A stretch of 64,000 nt of DNA, from positions 152,807,547 through 152,871,546 of the forward strand of contig NC_030678.2 in assembly GCF_000004195.4 (NCBI RefSeq), read 5' to 3'. The notes beneath the pieces are model-generated. The model made no database searches and was not told the origin of the DNA. It saw only the letters and a program-made list of their open reading frames with translations. Both the position numbers and the translations under genes were made by a program. The DNA comes from Xenopus tropicalis. Lineage: Eukaryota > Chordata > Amphibia > Anura > Pipidae. Shown piece after piece: positions 12,604-25,740 of the stretch. Positions within the stretch are counted from its first letter, which is position 1. The number at the start of each line of letters is the position of its first letter.

Positions 12604-13726
12604 CAGGTATAGGATCCATTATCTAAAAACCCATTATCCAGAAAGCTTCAAATTATGGGAGGGCCATCTTACATAGGCTCATAATCAAATAATTCACATT
12701 TTAAAAAATGATTTCCTTTTTCTCTGTAATAATAAAACAGTACCTGTACTTGATCCCAACTAAGATATAATTACCCCTTATTGGGGGCCAAAAGGTCCTA
12801 TTGGGTTTATTTAATGGTTAAATGATTCCCTTTTCTCTGTCATAATAAAACAGTACCTGTACTTGATCCCAACTAAGATATAATTACCCCTTATTGGGGG
12901 CAGAACAGCCCTATTGGGTTTATTTAATGGTTAAATGATTCCCTTTTCTCTGTAATAATAAAACAGTACCTTGTACTTGATCCCAACTATGATATAATTA
13001 CCCCTTATTGGGGGCAGAACAGCCCTATTGGGTTTATTTAATGGTTAAATGATTTCCTTTTTCTCTGTAATAATAAAACAGTACCTTGTACTTGATCCCA
13101 ACTAAGATATAATTACCCCTTATTGGGGGCAGAACAGTCCTATTGGGTTTATTTAATGGTTAAATGATTCCCTTTTCTCTGTAATAATAAAACAGTACCT
13201 TGTACTTGATCCCAACTAAGATATAATTACCCCTTATTGGGGGCAGAACAGCCCTATTGGGTTTATTTAATGGTTAAATGATTCCCTTTTCTCTGTAATA
13301 ATAAAAAAGTACCTTGTACTTGATCTCAACTAAGATATAATTAGCCCTTATTGGGGGCAGAACAGCCCTATTGGGTTTATTTAATGGTTAAATGATTCCC
13401 TTTTCTCTGTAATAATAAAACAGTACCTGTACTTGATCCCAACTAAGATATAATTACCCCTTATTGGGGGCAGAACAGTCCTATTGGGTTTATTTAATGG
13501 TTAAATGATTCCCTTTTCTCTGTAATAATAGAACAGAACCTTGTACTTGATCCCAACTAAGATATAATTAATCCTTATTGGAGGCAAAACAATCCTATTG
13601 GGTTTATTTAATGTTTAAATGATTTTTTAGTAGCCTTAATGTATAGAGATCCAAATTACAGAAAGATCCCTTATCTGGAAAACCCCGGGTCCCGAGCATT
13701 CTAGATAACAGGTTACCCACCTGTAT
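12604..13726 (+). mobile_element. MITE with about eight 113-bp internal tandem repeats
   Basis: Left end 'ggtataggatccattatct', right end 'cattctagataacaggttac'. The interior is a head-to-tail array of the unit seen at 10688-11492, here in the reverse orientation. Each copy shows 'aataaaacagtacctgtact', 'ttaccccttattgggggc' and 'ttgggtttatttaatggtta'. Copies differ by single bases and a 1-2 bp indel in 'acctgtact'/'accttgtact'. Confidence 0.9.
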
Positions 13727-14619
13727 AAGATTACAAATCTATATGTTATAACTAGTTAAGGTAAATTGTACAGTGTCAGTAATAACACATGTAGAATATA
13801 GTGTAAAATAACACCTAATACATCTGTTTATTAGAACATTTTTCCCTTGTTAAAAAAGTGAGGTGAGAAAAGCATCAGTTAACGTTGAAAGCACAGGATA
13901 ATAAATCTGTTATTCATACAAGAAATGAGCAATAAATAGATAATTATAGCTCTGATTTACCTCTAATTTGTATAATACACCATAGAACTGGCAATATTCT
14001 CTGTATAATGAGCATGGAAACAAGTACTGAGAGACAGTAAAGCATTCGTACAAACAAAGCATGCACCGCAGTCTCTTGGAAATGGACTTAAGCCAATTTT
14101 TGCCTGTGAAAATATGCAGTTATTTATTAAGTGGAGTAAATATTGTTATTACTATTAAGAGCTGCTTTTGATTATTTATGTGGGGGAAGAGGTCCTTTGC
14201 TAACCCAGTATATGCTGTCAGCATTGAATTAGTAGCACTGAGTAGATCCTCCCCTAGACTTCTCTCACTGATATTGTGCACCTGTATGAGGGTCTGAATA
14301 CATGCAAAACTCTCGGATATAAATATGTAGGATTGTGTGAAACTTTAATTTTAATTCTGTGCCCTTTAGCTTGGGGTTTCTACATCATTTTCCCCGTGGG
14401 AAGCAGCAGGTTAATGCTACCATTAATTGGTTTATGCACCTTGTTTTAAGTATAATATTTTATTAAAGCAATCATGAAATCCACACTGTCCAAAGCACCT
14501 TGTACTCACAAGTGACCAGCTCATGCAAATTTCACACTGTATCCACATATAAACGCAAACTATCTACTGAATGGTAGTGTGTTGGGGGTTTCCTTAATGG
14601 AGAAGGATCTAGGGGTTTT
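13727..14619. other. No feature recognised
   Basis: AT-rich with no coding or repeat structure seen by eye. Confidence 0.4.
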
Positions 14620-15382
14620 TTGTTGATAACAAGTTGTCTAATTCCAGGCAGTGTCATTCTGTGGCTACTACAGCAAATAAAGTGCTGTCTTGTATAAAAA
14701 AGGGCATTGACTCAAAGGATGAGAACATAATTTTGCCCCTTTATAGGTCCCTGGTAAGGCCTCACCTTGAGTATGCGGTGCAGTTTGGGCTCCAGTCCTT
14801 AAGAAGGATATTAATGAACTGGAGAGAGTGCAGAGACGTGCAACTAAACTGGTTAAGGGGATGGAAGATTTAAGCTATGAGGTTAGGCTGTCGAGGTTGG
14901 GGTTGTTTTCTCTGGAAAAGAGGCGCTTGCGAGGGGACATGATTACTCTGTACAAGTACATTAGAGGGGATTATAGGCAGTTGGGGGATGTTCTTTTTTC
15001 CCATAAAAACAATCAGCGCACCAGAGGTCACCCCTTTAGATTAGAGGAACGGAGCTTCCATTTGAAGCAGCGTAGGTGGTTTTTAACGGTGAGGGCAGTG
15101 AGGTTGGGGAATGCCCTTCCTAGTGATGTGGTAATGGCAGATTCTGTTAATGCCTATAAGAGGGGCCTGGATGAGTTCTTGAACAATCAGAATATCCAAG
15201 GCTATTGTGATACTAATATCTACAGTTAGTATTAGTGGTTGTATTTATAGTTTATGTATGTGAGTGTATAGATTGGTAGGTGTGGGTTAGGTGTGCTGGG
15301 TTTACTCGGATGGGTTGAACTTGATGGACACTGGTCTTTTTTCAACCCTATGTAACTATGTAACTATGTAACTATGTAACAT
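14620..15382 (+). mobile_element. CR1/L2-type LINE, 5'-truncated 3' end with reverse-transcriptase C-terminus
   Basis: Two overlapping frames (14634-14873 and 14828-15229) together cover the end of a non-LTR retrotransposon ORF2. The first reads [19 protein letters not shown], the typical end of the CR1/L2/Jockey-group polymerase; the second reads [18 protein letters not shown], then [19 protein letters not shown], then [18 protein letters not shown], and stops at 15229. One frameshift near 14,850 separates them, so the copy is dead. The element ends with repeated 'ctatgtaa' units at 15347-15380, a 3' tail typical of this group. It was 5'-truncated on insertion. Confidence 0.9.
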
Positions 15383-15980
15383 GACAGCACAAGCAGAAGT
15401 TAAAATATCTTTATTTAATAATACCAATATTACAAAATTTCTATGATCAAGTTAAAGGGGCAGTATACCCTTTGTTCAACATGCAATAAATAGGGTTTGT
15501 GCTGAACTTACTTTTTGTCTATGGTTTTATTTTTTGTCTTAAGCTAAACTAGGGAAACAAGGAAATTACAGCTACTCCATGTTTGGTCTTTGTGAGATAC
15601 ATAATTGGTTTACCAGTACACCCCCCTTCTTCCATTATTGTGACTTCTGTTAGAAAGATTCTGAATAAGCACCAATAGCATAAAAAAATACATTCATACT
15701 ACTTAATGGCCATGAACCATCATATAATGACAATGAAGCGATGAACAACACCATCCATAGGTCCAAAGTAAAAAAGCCTTTATTATGATATCATTCTTTG
15801 ATCTACGTTGTACAACCATACATGTTTTGTGATTAAAACAATAGGCAAAAAGTATGTTCCGCACAATTGTTATTCATTGTATTTGAGTTCACCAAGGGGG
15901 TGTCCCTTTGGACATACTGTAAAATTGGTACTGGAGCTATAGGAGCAAATGGAGTTGTGAGTAGGGATGCACCAAATCCC

Positions 15981-16380
15981 TAAGGGGCAGAGTTACTAAA
16001 GTTAGTATTTTTTTCTATGATTCATGGTTTTTGGCTCTAAAACACCATTTTTTCATGAAAAAAAAACATTTTCACCATTTATTATGCATGAAAACCACAA
16101 AAAAAGCAAATTGCAGCAATCTTTATTTAATTTGTGGTCTTAGAGGTTTCCGGGGTATTTTGTGTTTGTAGGTCCATGAAAATTCTTCTGAAAACGTAAA
16201 AATCTCAAGTTCAAGATTTTTGTGCTTTTTTGTTTTTTTATGCATTTTGATTTGTTTGTGCTTTTTATATTTGGATATTTTAATAAATAACTTAGTGGTT
16301 GTAAAGGAAATGAGTTTATTCATGGTTCCAAAAAAGTCTAAAACCACGAGAATCAGAATGTTGATAAATGGGCTTCTAAG
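15981..16380. mobile_element. TTAA-class-like MITE ('ataaatgggc' ends)
   Basis: Left 'taaggggcagagttactaaa' and right 'ttgataaatgggcttctaag' are imperfect inverted repeats of the same kind as those at 44132 and 49447. The interior is rich in T and A runs. The frames over 16123-16441 are low complexity and not genes. A related left end ('ttaaaggggcagtatacc') lies at 15449 without a visible partner. Confidence 0.6.
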
Positions 16381-16640
16381 GGCCATGGCAGACGGGAGAT
16401 TAGTCGCCATGCGACATATCACGCTTGTCACGGGTGACTAATCTCCCCCAAATGCCATCACACTAGCTAGAATGTAAATTGCCGGTGGGATGGCATATGC
16501 GGCTCCAAAATTGCAGAGGTTTCCTCTCAAGGCAACTTCGCCAATTTCAGCAAATCGCCGTGCCACATATGCCTTCTACCAGCGATTTACATTCTAGCCG
16601 GTGGGATGGCATTTCTGTCAAGGCCCTAATAGTTGCCCAT
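16378..16640. mobile_element. MITE with AGGGCC ends and inverted 'ccggtgggatggcat' blocks
   Basis: Runs from 'agggccatggcag' to 'tctgtcaaggccct'. It holds paired blocks ('gagattagtcgcc'/'gtgactaatctcc' and two 'ccggtgggatggcat') that also occur at 41654-41752. Non-coding. Confidence 0.6.
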
Positions 16641-16986
16641 CTTGGAAAAGGAGGGTCTGAGGGCAAATGTCAGCATTGCTGGGTGACAGGAGATTGCACC
16701 ATCATTAAAGGAAATGTTTCGTAAATTTCGTAAATTTCTAAAATGAGAGGTAGTGTATGAGTAAATATCAGGCCTTAAATCTATCTAAGAAAGAATGCAT
16801 ATAAGGGGTTCAACATCAAGGTAGTTTTGGAGTTAGGGAAGGATATTTTTCAAAGATGAGTTCAATGGACATGGATTTTATATTTAATTATTAAATTACT
16901 AAATAGTTGATAGTCCCCTGATAATATTCTAACACAATGCTGGCATATAACTTATCCTTCTTCTCTTTTCTCTGTCCTTATTTCAG

Positions 16987-17122
16987 GAGAGGAAGATGAT
17001 CTGCTGCAGTGACAATAAAAACATTTGCTGTGAAGATCACATTTTCTGTAATTTCTTTTAAAAACAAAACTGCAGGAGAATTCCAAGGATATGGATAATA
17101 TTTATGAATAAATCTGTAAAGC
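16987..17122 (+). promoter_or_regulatory. 5' UTR with three upstream ORFs
   Basis: A pyrimidine tract and AG at 16985-16986 (tctgtccttatttcag) mark the acceptor. Before the main ATG there are three upstream ATGs: 16996-17061 (21 codons plus stop), 17091-17111 (6 codons plus stop) and 17104-17145, which overlaps the main start in another frame. In-frame stops precede ATG 17123, the last at 17117-17119, so that ATG is the first possible start of the long frame. Such leaders usually lower translation; here that is inference. Confidence 0.6.
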
Positions 17123-17809
17123 ATGGAAGGTCTTTTAGAAGATGAAGACAATTCATTTTATTCTATGAGTTACATGCACTTCTTAACAGCAGAAAACATG
17201 CCATATCAGTTCCCAGCGGGAAGGAATGAATACAGTAGGCAAATGGAGATTAATGACAATATACTGGCAATGGGGACTAAAATTGCAAATTTGCCTCCTA
17301 TAAAAGAACACCACGTGACACTGACAGAGACTGAGGAAAGGCCGTGCTGTGTTATGGTTGGTAAGGAATTTAAAAGTGAAGAAGTAGGCGGGGCTATATT
17401 ATACCCACCATTAGCAGAAACCAATCACTTCCTAGCAGCCAACGCTAATGCAAAGACCCGGTATATCCAAGTGGTTGAACATGAACCGAGTGCAATCCTG
17501 TTTCGGGATTTTTCATTAGATAGCTCCATACCTGGGGCCATAGCACCCAATATTTTAAACTCTGAAACCTCAGAGGACAAGGAAGTTTATGATGAGGACG
17601 AGGAAGAAGAGTCTGATGAAAATGGTGATGTCTTCACAGAATTACCGCACTATGAGTCTATGTTTCCAGGACTTAGAAGGAATCAGTGTCATCCAATAAG
17701 CCTAAATGGCAACATCATATTTAATTTTGAGGATGTTTGTCAGATACTCAGCAGTACCCAGAGTGGTGCCGAACAAACTTTGAATGAAGGTGAAGGGAAT
17801 AATCTCATG
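17123..17809 (+). CDS. First coding exon of an unrecognised host gene
   Basis: An ATG opens a 229-codon frame that ends exactly at a donor, CATG|GTAAGAA, at 17810 (phase 0). The frame reads on 31 codons into the intron before a stop, but that tail is AT-rich and not protein-like. The protein has no signal peptide or membrane segment. Residues 1-60 are mixed polar; residues about 65-140 include ETEERPCCVMVGKEF and RYIQVVEHEPSAILFRDF and look folded; residues about 151-168 form an acidic tract with possible CK2 sites; then DVFTELPHYESMFPGLRRN, and IIFNFEDVCQIL near 198-210. I do not recognise the family. The composition, splice signals and in-phase downstream exons argue that it is real. It sits in otherwise repeat-dominated DNA. 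Whether there are further exons between it and 38022 cannot be told. Confidence 0.75.
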
Positions 17810-20689
17810 GTAAGAATAAAAATATTGCTAATTTTAGTAATTAAAGTAAATTCATGTTATTTAGCAAATGAACGTCCACTTAAGTTGTGTTATACAGATG
17901 ATTAGTTCAGGGAATAACCTATTTTACAAGAATAAAGTTAATACCTGCATTTTACTTGAGTAGCAATGTATATTGTGATTAAGGGTAACTAATGGGCAGT
18001 ATATTTTTGGGGGAGGCAGTATGGCTTTATGTGGACAGAGCATATTGCTCTTTTTTTAACAACTCAGTGACTCGTTATATCTAAATATTCTTCACTTGGC
18101 TGTCCTTATTTTTAATTGAGGATTTCTTTGTTCCTAAATAGTTCCAGGGTACAAAATATCATCTTAAATGTTTATAACTGATCTCCCTATATACTAAAAT
18201 AATAATTTTAGTGGACATTGAAAATAAACCATGAAACCCAAATTCTTTTTTTTTTATTAAAACATCCATACTTGTTATAAATGTATATAAATCTGAGCTG
18301 TCACTAATATATTGACTGCCCCTGCCTTAGGCATAAAGGCAATTACTTTCACTTACTGTTCAACACTTTGTATGTATCCTGTACATGGGCATAAAGTGCC
18401 AGATTGTGGAGGATAAACAACATTTTGAGATGATGCAAAGTTTGTCTTAATAACAATGTTTACAAAATGTTGCCTGCCAACTTGCTGTGATTGTGAATTC
18501 CAAGACTGAAGGAAACAAGATTAATATAATTTATATAGTGTATTAATGTTTATTACTTATTTGGAATTATTTCTTAAGGTGACAGGTCCCCTTTTTAAAG
18601 ATTAAACTGGGAATGCTGTAAGGTTATGTTATCTCATACCCCCAAAAAATACTTAAGCTATCGAATCTTATACATGGTAGTGCCAGCAGTAATCCCCTTC
18701 TCTGTCATCCTGCAAGATCCCCAGTAGCTATATATATACAGTTAAATGTTCGGCTGAAGGAACCATTCAGTCTTCTAGCTTTGAAAATGCTTATATGCCT
18801 CTAGGCCCAAGGTGCAAACCTGGAAATTCCGACAAGTGCCAGAAGGGTTGCTGTAAGCTGTCATAGGCTGGTATTTTATATTGGATCTGTGTGGTGTAGT
18901 TTTGGCCTTTGGGTAGATGAAATGCCTATTTTGAATCAGTTTCCCCACACACTTATGTAATGTTCTGCATTCTTGTGGAGGAAGCATTCCTGCTATAGAG
19001 GCACCTCTAGGTAATCCAATAACTCCTTTTCCCACAAGGCAGATGTGTCACTTTCTTGCTATTTGAAAGATGTTTTAGTCAGACAAGACCAAGATAAGGC
19101 TTTTTGGACAAAATTCCAAGCTATACATGTATCTTAGATCTGACATTGCCCACTCCTTAAAAATAAATGTCATACCTGCAGTGATATATGGTAGTGGTTG
19201 CGCCATGTTCTGGGGCTGCTTTATATCAGTTCATCTTGTTTAAATAGAAGGTATAATGTATTGTGCAAAACACGGGGAACCGGTTTGAATTTTTTAAAAA
19301 AGAGTGAAAACTCCTCTTATTCAAAGAGAAGGATCCAAAACACAGAAAGGTAAAAAAAAAAAAAAGGTAACCCTAAAACAAGAAGGTAAATGACCTGAAA
19401 TGACAAGGACTGATCTTATTCCAGTTGAGAATCTGTAACACCCTAGGGAAAATGTGGCTGGAAAAATGTGTCAAAATCTCTCTCAAAATTGTGTAAGGCT
19501 GGTACATATGTAGAAGACTAATAGCAGGCGTTGCGCCAGTAGTTGGTAAGGATTGCATATTCATGCAAATAGCATAGTTTTTCCCTTTTTCGTAAGATTT
19601 TCTCCAAGCACAAAACAGTGTTACATGTAAAAAAAATTTAAATATTACAGAGAACAAAAACTTTGGTGTAGGATGTGTTATTCAGTAAAATAAGGATTGT
19701 TTAATGGGTCCAACACTTTTGCAAATCACAGTATGTCAGATAGAGAACATATCGAGTGGAACAGCACGTTCAGCAGAGTCATCACATGAATATCCTTTCT
19801 GTGATAAGAAGAGAAATAAGACGTGTTGCACAGATAAGAACCCACAGAACTTGCCTGACAGTTTATTTGCATCATCATTTATCATCATCATTTACTTTCT
19901 TTTTTCTATGAACTCGTGTTCTGGTTTCCCATATCTCTAACAAAATAATCCTTCTTGATCCATGTTCAATATCTTGCTATATTAAAGGGAAAATTCAGAC
20001 AGGGGATCTTATTAGCAATGGCTCCTTAACACATCCACATCATCACTCTATGAGACATTATTGACTTTAAATGAAGAAAGCTCAGAAGACATTTCTTATG
20101 TCTTTCCTTAGAAGAGCAACATCAGAACAGTTTTCTGTTTTTCTTCTGAACATCTCTCTCCTATCTTTCCAACCAGACAGTTACAGAACCTGTTACAGCA
20201 CCATGTGGCGCTGTTGTTACAAAATTCATTTGATTGGCAGTTAACAAAACTTAAATAACTTTGAAACTTAAAACATAATGTATCCGGATTGCAAAAATGC
20301 TTGGAAAAAGCACCCTAAACTATTGTACATTTTAAGGGTAACTTATCCTTGTTGCCATGATGACAGTCTAGATATATATAAGCAGCTCCTTTTCCAATGC
20401 TGTGCAAAAACAGCTGCAATCCTCTTTCAGTTTTGTCTGGGATCACTGTTACATACCTGCTACAAATTTACTAAGCTGTGTAAGGGAAACAAAGATGCGG
20501 GCACTACAGTTCCTCCCTCCCTACTCAATTCTACAGCTCACTGACAGCAGGGGGGCCTGTTCCAGAGTACAACAGCCCCCCCTTAAGACCCAAAAGCCAC
20601 TGGGTAATGTTACTTCCAATAATTAGGTACCAAGTGGAAACTTTTGTCCTGCCCCAGTAAATATCAGTCTAGAGTTAATGAAATGCTCA
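17810..20689. other. Start of intron 1, no gene recognised
   Basis: Unique AT-rich sequence with an A run at 19351-19364. Frames at 18775-19035, 19373-19657, 19704-19940 and 20278-20626 lack splice sites and protein-like composition. Confidence 0.5.
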
Positions 20690-21125
20690 ATGGCCATTTT
20701 TAGTAATCTTTCTACAGTGATTATAGTGGCACATCTGTTTAATATTTATTTCCTGTAGTAATTATACTGGCGTATCTAGGCTTAATACTGTATGCTTATT
20801 ATGCATTTTCTGTAGTAATTGTACTGGCATATCTGGGGTTAATATGCCGATTATCCTTTTTCCGTAGTAATTATTTATACTGGCTCATCTGGGGTCAATA
20901 TGCAGATTATCCATTATCTGAAGTAATTATGGTAAATAATAATGGTAAATCTTGGGATTTCCCATTTTCTGTAGCAATTATATTGGCACTTCTCAGGTTT
21001 ATATGCTGGTGTCCATTTGTTGTAGTAATTATACGAGCATGTCTGGGGTAAAATGCCAGTTATCGATTTTATTGATTTGACTTGCTTGTCTGGGATTAAT
21101 ATGCAGATTATTCATTATCTGTACC
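20690..21125. repeat. Degenerate tandem repeat, about 60-bp unit, about 7 copies
   Basis: Successive copies share 'tctgtagtaattatactggc' followed by 'atctggggttaatatgc' and 'gattatccat'. Copies differ strongly in sequence and length (roughly 55-75 bp), so the array is old. Confidence 0.65.
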
Positions 21126-22492
21126 CCTCCGATGGATAAGGGTACATAATTAAGTGTTGGGGTACAGTAAGGGTGCTTGGCTGTCGCCATAGCTTGCCTT
21201 TTGTGGCCTATGGCCAGGGATTGTTGTGGCAAGGTAGTTGACCGGTAAGAGCACAGGCTTCTGCAAGCAGGGCTTGATTTCTCTGCGCAGCACCCAGAGG
21301 CCAACATCCTACACTGCCCACCCAAGATCGCACCCAAGAGCATCCTTTGATCTTACACCCAGAGCACAGAGGAGGCACAGAGATCCTAGATCCCAGTGCT
21401 CCCACTGTGAGCAAGCTTCAGATGTGGCTGGGCAGCATGCCACCCCATAATTTGAGTTGCCCTAGGCCCAGCCTTCGGGGCCTTGCCACAAATCCGGGTC
21501 TGCCCGCAAGAGTGGTGATAAATGGTTGCTTGGTTTCACGTGCCCATCTGAACAATGGGGTTCGGGCAGTGACATGTCAGGTAGCCCAGCAAAGTGGATG
21601 GTAGTTATTAATGGCAAGCATTCCTTCAGATCCTTCCTTCAATTTTCTGTATGTTTTAAATTAAGAAACGTTTGGATTGTAAGTTTATATGTTATTGTTA
21701 TTATTATTGTATCTATATTTTGATCTGTTATTATAAACTGTGGCCTTTTGAGTCCCAAAACTGAAGGATGGAGGTGCAAGGTGAATAGGGGTAAGACTAT
21801 GGGCACTCTATTCCCACAGGGCTTGACACTGCCCTTGTCTAAAACAGTTATGTGAAATAAATAAAAAACATAATTCAGAAACAATATTTTTTTTTACAAA
21901 TAAAAAATGAATTAGAAAAAGACAGCTGTTTAATCCCTCTCACTCCTGTATAAAGCAAGGGACTGTGCTCCAGCAGATTTAGTCTGTTAACACTTGTATG
22001 CCAAGGGGGTTTATCTGCTATCCGTAAAGCAATAACAACACAGAGGTATGTCAGCAGATAAACTGGATTCAGTTACATATTTACTCTTCCCCACTAGAAT
22101 TCCTGTACGATTATTGATACATTTTTCAGCATATTTCTCAATGGCCAAGTCTATAAAAATGTAACTGTCAGAAACCTGTAAAAACACGCCAGAGCGATTA
22201 TACTGCATAAAAAGATGAGGAATGTTCTCCGGTCATTGAAATCTCTCTGTCGCAGTTGATGCAAGCTTTCAGTCTAATCTATTTTGAGATTGGTATTGGC
22301 TAAGGAAAGTGTTTATTGAAAGGCAAATTGGACACCCTAACGCTTAACAATTCTCACGGTATATTTTCTATGGGAGATTGGTTATTGGACCTCTATGGTA
22401 TTTCATGGTAGAAAGCCAGAGTGGGACACACACGTCATGCATGCAGAGGCGATGAGAGTCCCAAGGCAGTCTAGAAACCTTTTCTATAGTTA
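21126..22492. other. Intron sequence, possible decayed MITE near 21410-21540
   Basis: A GC-richer patch at 21110-21560 includes 'ccttgccacaaatccgggtc', resembling the inverse of the hAT MITE end at 52511. No complete end pair or gene is visible. Overlapping short frames here are not supported. Confidence 0.4.
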
Positions 22493-22899
22493 TTAAAGGA
22501 GAAGGAAAGGTAAAAACTAAGTAAGGTTTATCAGAAAGGTCGATTTAAAAACAGCCATAAGCACTCACAGAGTTCTCTTTCAAAAGAAACAGGATTTCTT
22601 GTCACTTTGTTTTCCTGTGCCAGAGTCTGCACAGTTCTCTCCCCTCTCCTGCTCCCCCCTCCCTCAAGAATGCTAAGAACCCTCCCCAGGAATGTGGATC
22701 TGAGCCAATCAGCAGGAAGCTTCCTCATAGTCTAACTAACTGAGCATGTACACTGGTCTTGGTCTTGGTGCAGGAGAGAGGCATTATGGGAATTTTCTTT
22801 ACAGAACTCAGCGTTTTTTTTCCTATGAGGCTTCTGATCATCTGAAGGCATGCCTGCAGCTTGAGATTGACTCTTTATTAGCCTTTCCTTCTCCTTTAA
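22493..22899. mobile_element. T2-like MITE, TTAA target duplication
   Basis: Left ttaaaggagaaggaaagg and right cctttccttctcctttaa are perfect 18-bp inverted repeats bounded by TTAA. It is 407 bp and has no transposase. A member of the same broad group as 5251-5706 with a different interior. Confidence 0.9.
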
Positions 22900-24548
22900 A
22901 TCATACAATCACTTTTTTTTTTTTTAAATTGCACAGGAATGCAAAAATGAACAAAAGCCATGCACATTTAATGACATACTATGGACTTCATTAACTTACA
23001 TATTCAGTTGGGGGCAAAAAAACAATTACACCTACAACAAAATGGGAATGTCGCTGAAAGGCCATGTTTTTAAGAACAAAAACTGTGCGTCTACCATTGG
23101 GCAAGGTCAGTACATTTCCCAGGCAGCACTTATGTATAGGAGCATATAGCCACCTGCATCCAAACGTTGCATGAGTTGCTGTGGAGCATATGCAATGTTA
23201 CCTAGTTTCCTATTTTAAACATGGAATGGACTGTAGGAAAAATACAGCGCTTAATGGGTAGAACATTTGTTCAGCACCCAGACCCCAGGCTGACTGTACC
23301 ATCCATAAAAAAGGCAGTCGTGGTAGTGGAGCAACATGGAGCAGCTGTCTCTATTGCTTCACCTGGTAGAATGGCCCAGATCATTCTGTCGGTCAGGGGC
23401 ACATATATCCATTTTACATGTAGTCTGGCCAACTTATTGCTATAAAGGTCCCAGTCTGCAGACCCCATAGGTGTCAGGACTTACCAAAAAAGGGTTTTGG
23501 ACATATGAGGAAGACTATACAAGGCATGGTTAGGACAGATTTGTGTGTGATCTAAATGTTCTGATTTTTATTTCAGAAATGTTGTTACATATGTAATAGT
23601 GGTACAGCACTGAAAGGAGAATGTAATCATTGTGGCTAGCAGAGAATGCCCTTGTTTTGTGTGTTGTTAATACACGGTGCTGATACAATAACCTAACTGT
23701 ACATTTTTATTTCATAAAAGCCTTCATACACCAATGCCGGTATTCATACCATTAGGACTTTGCACCTTGACACTTGTCTGCTTGTGCCAAAGATGCAGCC
23801 TATATAGGAGTAATGAAGATGTCAATGTGCACCAACACTCCCTTCCACCAAAACAAAAAACACATATAGTAAAATGAATGTTAGGTCCCTGTGTATGGAT
23901 TGGTTTTATAAGGCTAGAAACTGTATTCTGCTCATGTAATGTACTGTAGTGGTGGGTTAGTTTCGAATGGGCATAGGATAATAACTTTGTTTGTGCCGCT
24001 CTAGGCCCGGGCCTTTGTGTGAATTAATTAAAAAACAGAAGGTAAATTCCCGAAATACCTGACGTATTAGCACATTAATTATTTATTTGAACTATTTGTA
24101 TCAACCGCTTACTATAGAGTAACATCAGCTGGATCTGGGATCTATTTACTTTTCTACATGAACTTTGCAACACAAACAATAATATTATACAGCAATATTA
24201 TGGAGCCCCTAAACTTACGCAGTTTATGTAACCTATTCGAAAACTTACGTAACTTCCATATAAAGCAATTACAGCTCAAAGAAGTGGCAGGTAGGTAGGG
24301 AGGGGGTTAAACTTAGGGCAAATGCCACTGACCCCCTATATGCATGGTCAAAATTCCCTGTGTGCCCTTGCCCTTAGCCTTACTGGTATCTTCTCAGAAA
24401 ACATCTTCCCTTGTTGCTGGCTGCAGGGCTGAAAAACTATACACTCCATGGTGCGTCTTTTGCTGCAACTGGGTCTCCTAACACAGCTTGGTCCCCTAAT
24501 ATTATTATTATTTATTTATATAGAATTGTTTCCATAGTAATTTATATA
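22900..24548. other. Intron sequence, no feature recognised
   Basis: A T run at 22913-22924 adjoins the MITE. A 74-codon frame at 23221 and its opposite-strand partner have no family resemblance. Confidence 0.4.
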
Positions 24549-25178
24549 CAAGTATAGGATCTGTTATCCAGAAAGCTCCAAATTACGGGAAGGCCTTCTC
24601 CCACAGACTCATTATAATCAATTATAATACCCTTTATAATCAAGTAATTCAAATCATTTTCTTTTCTCTGTAATAATAAAACAGTACCTTGTACTTGATC
24701 CCAACTAAGATATAATTACCCCTTATTGGGGGCAGAACAGCCCTATTGGGTTTATTTAATGGTTAAATGATTCCCTTTTCTCTGTAATAATAAAACAGTA
24801 CCTGTACTTGATCCCAACTAAGATATAATTACCCCTTATTGGGGGCAGAACAGCCCTATTGGGTTTATTTAATGGTTAAATGATTCCCTTTTTCTCTGTA
24901 ATAATAAAACAGTACCTGTACTTGATCCCAACTAAGATATAATTACCCCTTATTGGGGGCAGAACAGCCCTATTGGGTTTATTTCATGGTTAAATGATTC
25001 CCTTTTCTCTGTAATAATAAAACAGTAGCTGTACTTGATCCCAACTAAGATATAATTACCCCTTATTGAAGGCAAAACAATCCGATTGGGTTTATTTCAT
25101 GTTTACATTTTGTAGAAGACTTAAAGTATGGAGATTCAAATTACAGAAATGTCCCTTATCCAGAAAATGCCAGGCATT
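24549..25178 (+). mobile_element. MITE with about four 113-bp internal tandem repeats
   Basis: Left end 'gtataggatctgttatccag'. The interior repeats the 113-bp unit described at 12604, same orientation. The right side degrades after 'cccttatccagaaaatgcca' near 25160. Confidence 0.9.
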
Positions 25179-25740
25179 ATGGCTTATGTCTTATGTAATT
25201 ATGTATGTAATTGCATACATAAATTAAACATCATTTACATCAGCCCATGTCCCAGTAGAACTTACAGACTAAAGGGCTTATATACAAACACAAGTGCAGT
25301 ATGCAAAGTACAATTTTGGAAACAATTTGACATGTTTTTTTCCAACACAGCAGTGGTTTATTCACAAGTCCAGTGTCACTGGCACTAATGCTAGAATTAC
25401 ATTTGTGTATGATTCTATGAAGCAGTTTAGTTGCATCTATTGACGTAGCCTGCAGAGGGAACCCTGGATTTTGGCCGTTCTCCTAGGGCACCCAGCCGGC
25501 TTGGTGCACCTCTGCTACCTTTAATTAATGCCATTAATGTGCAATAAGGTTTGTGCACTTTTGTGTGACTGCACTGGCAGCTGCCATCATATAACATTTG
25601 CTATGGGCATGGATGCTGCTGCCATCAGGCAAATGAAGAAACTCATCGCAGGCTGCAAATTACCAGGGGTGGCAAGAAGAGATGAAATTTTAATTTTCAA
25701 ATCTGAATTTTTGCTCTTCTTTTCTCTGCACTAGCAATAC

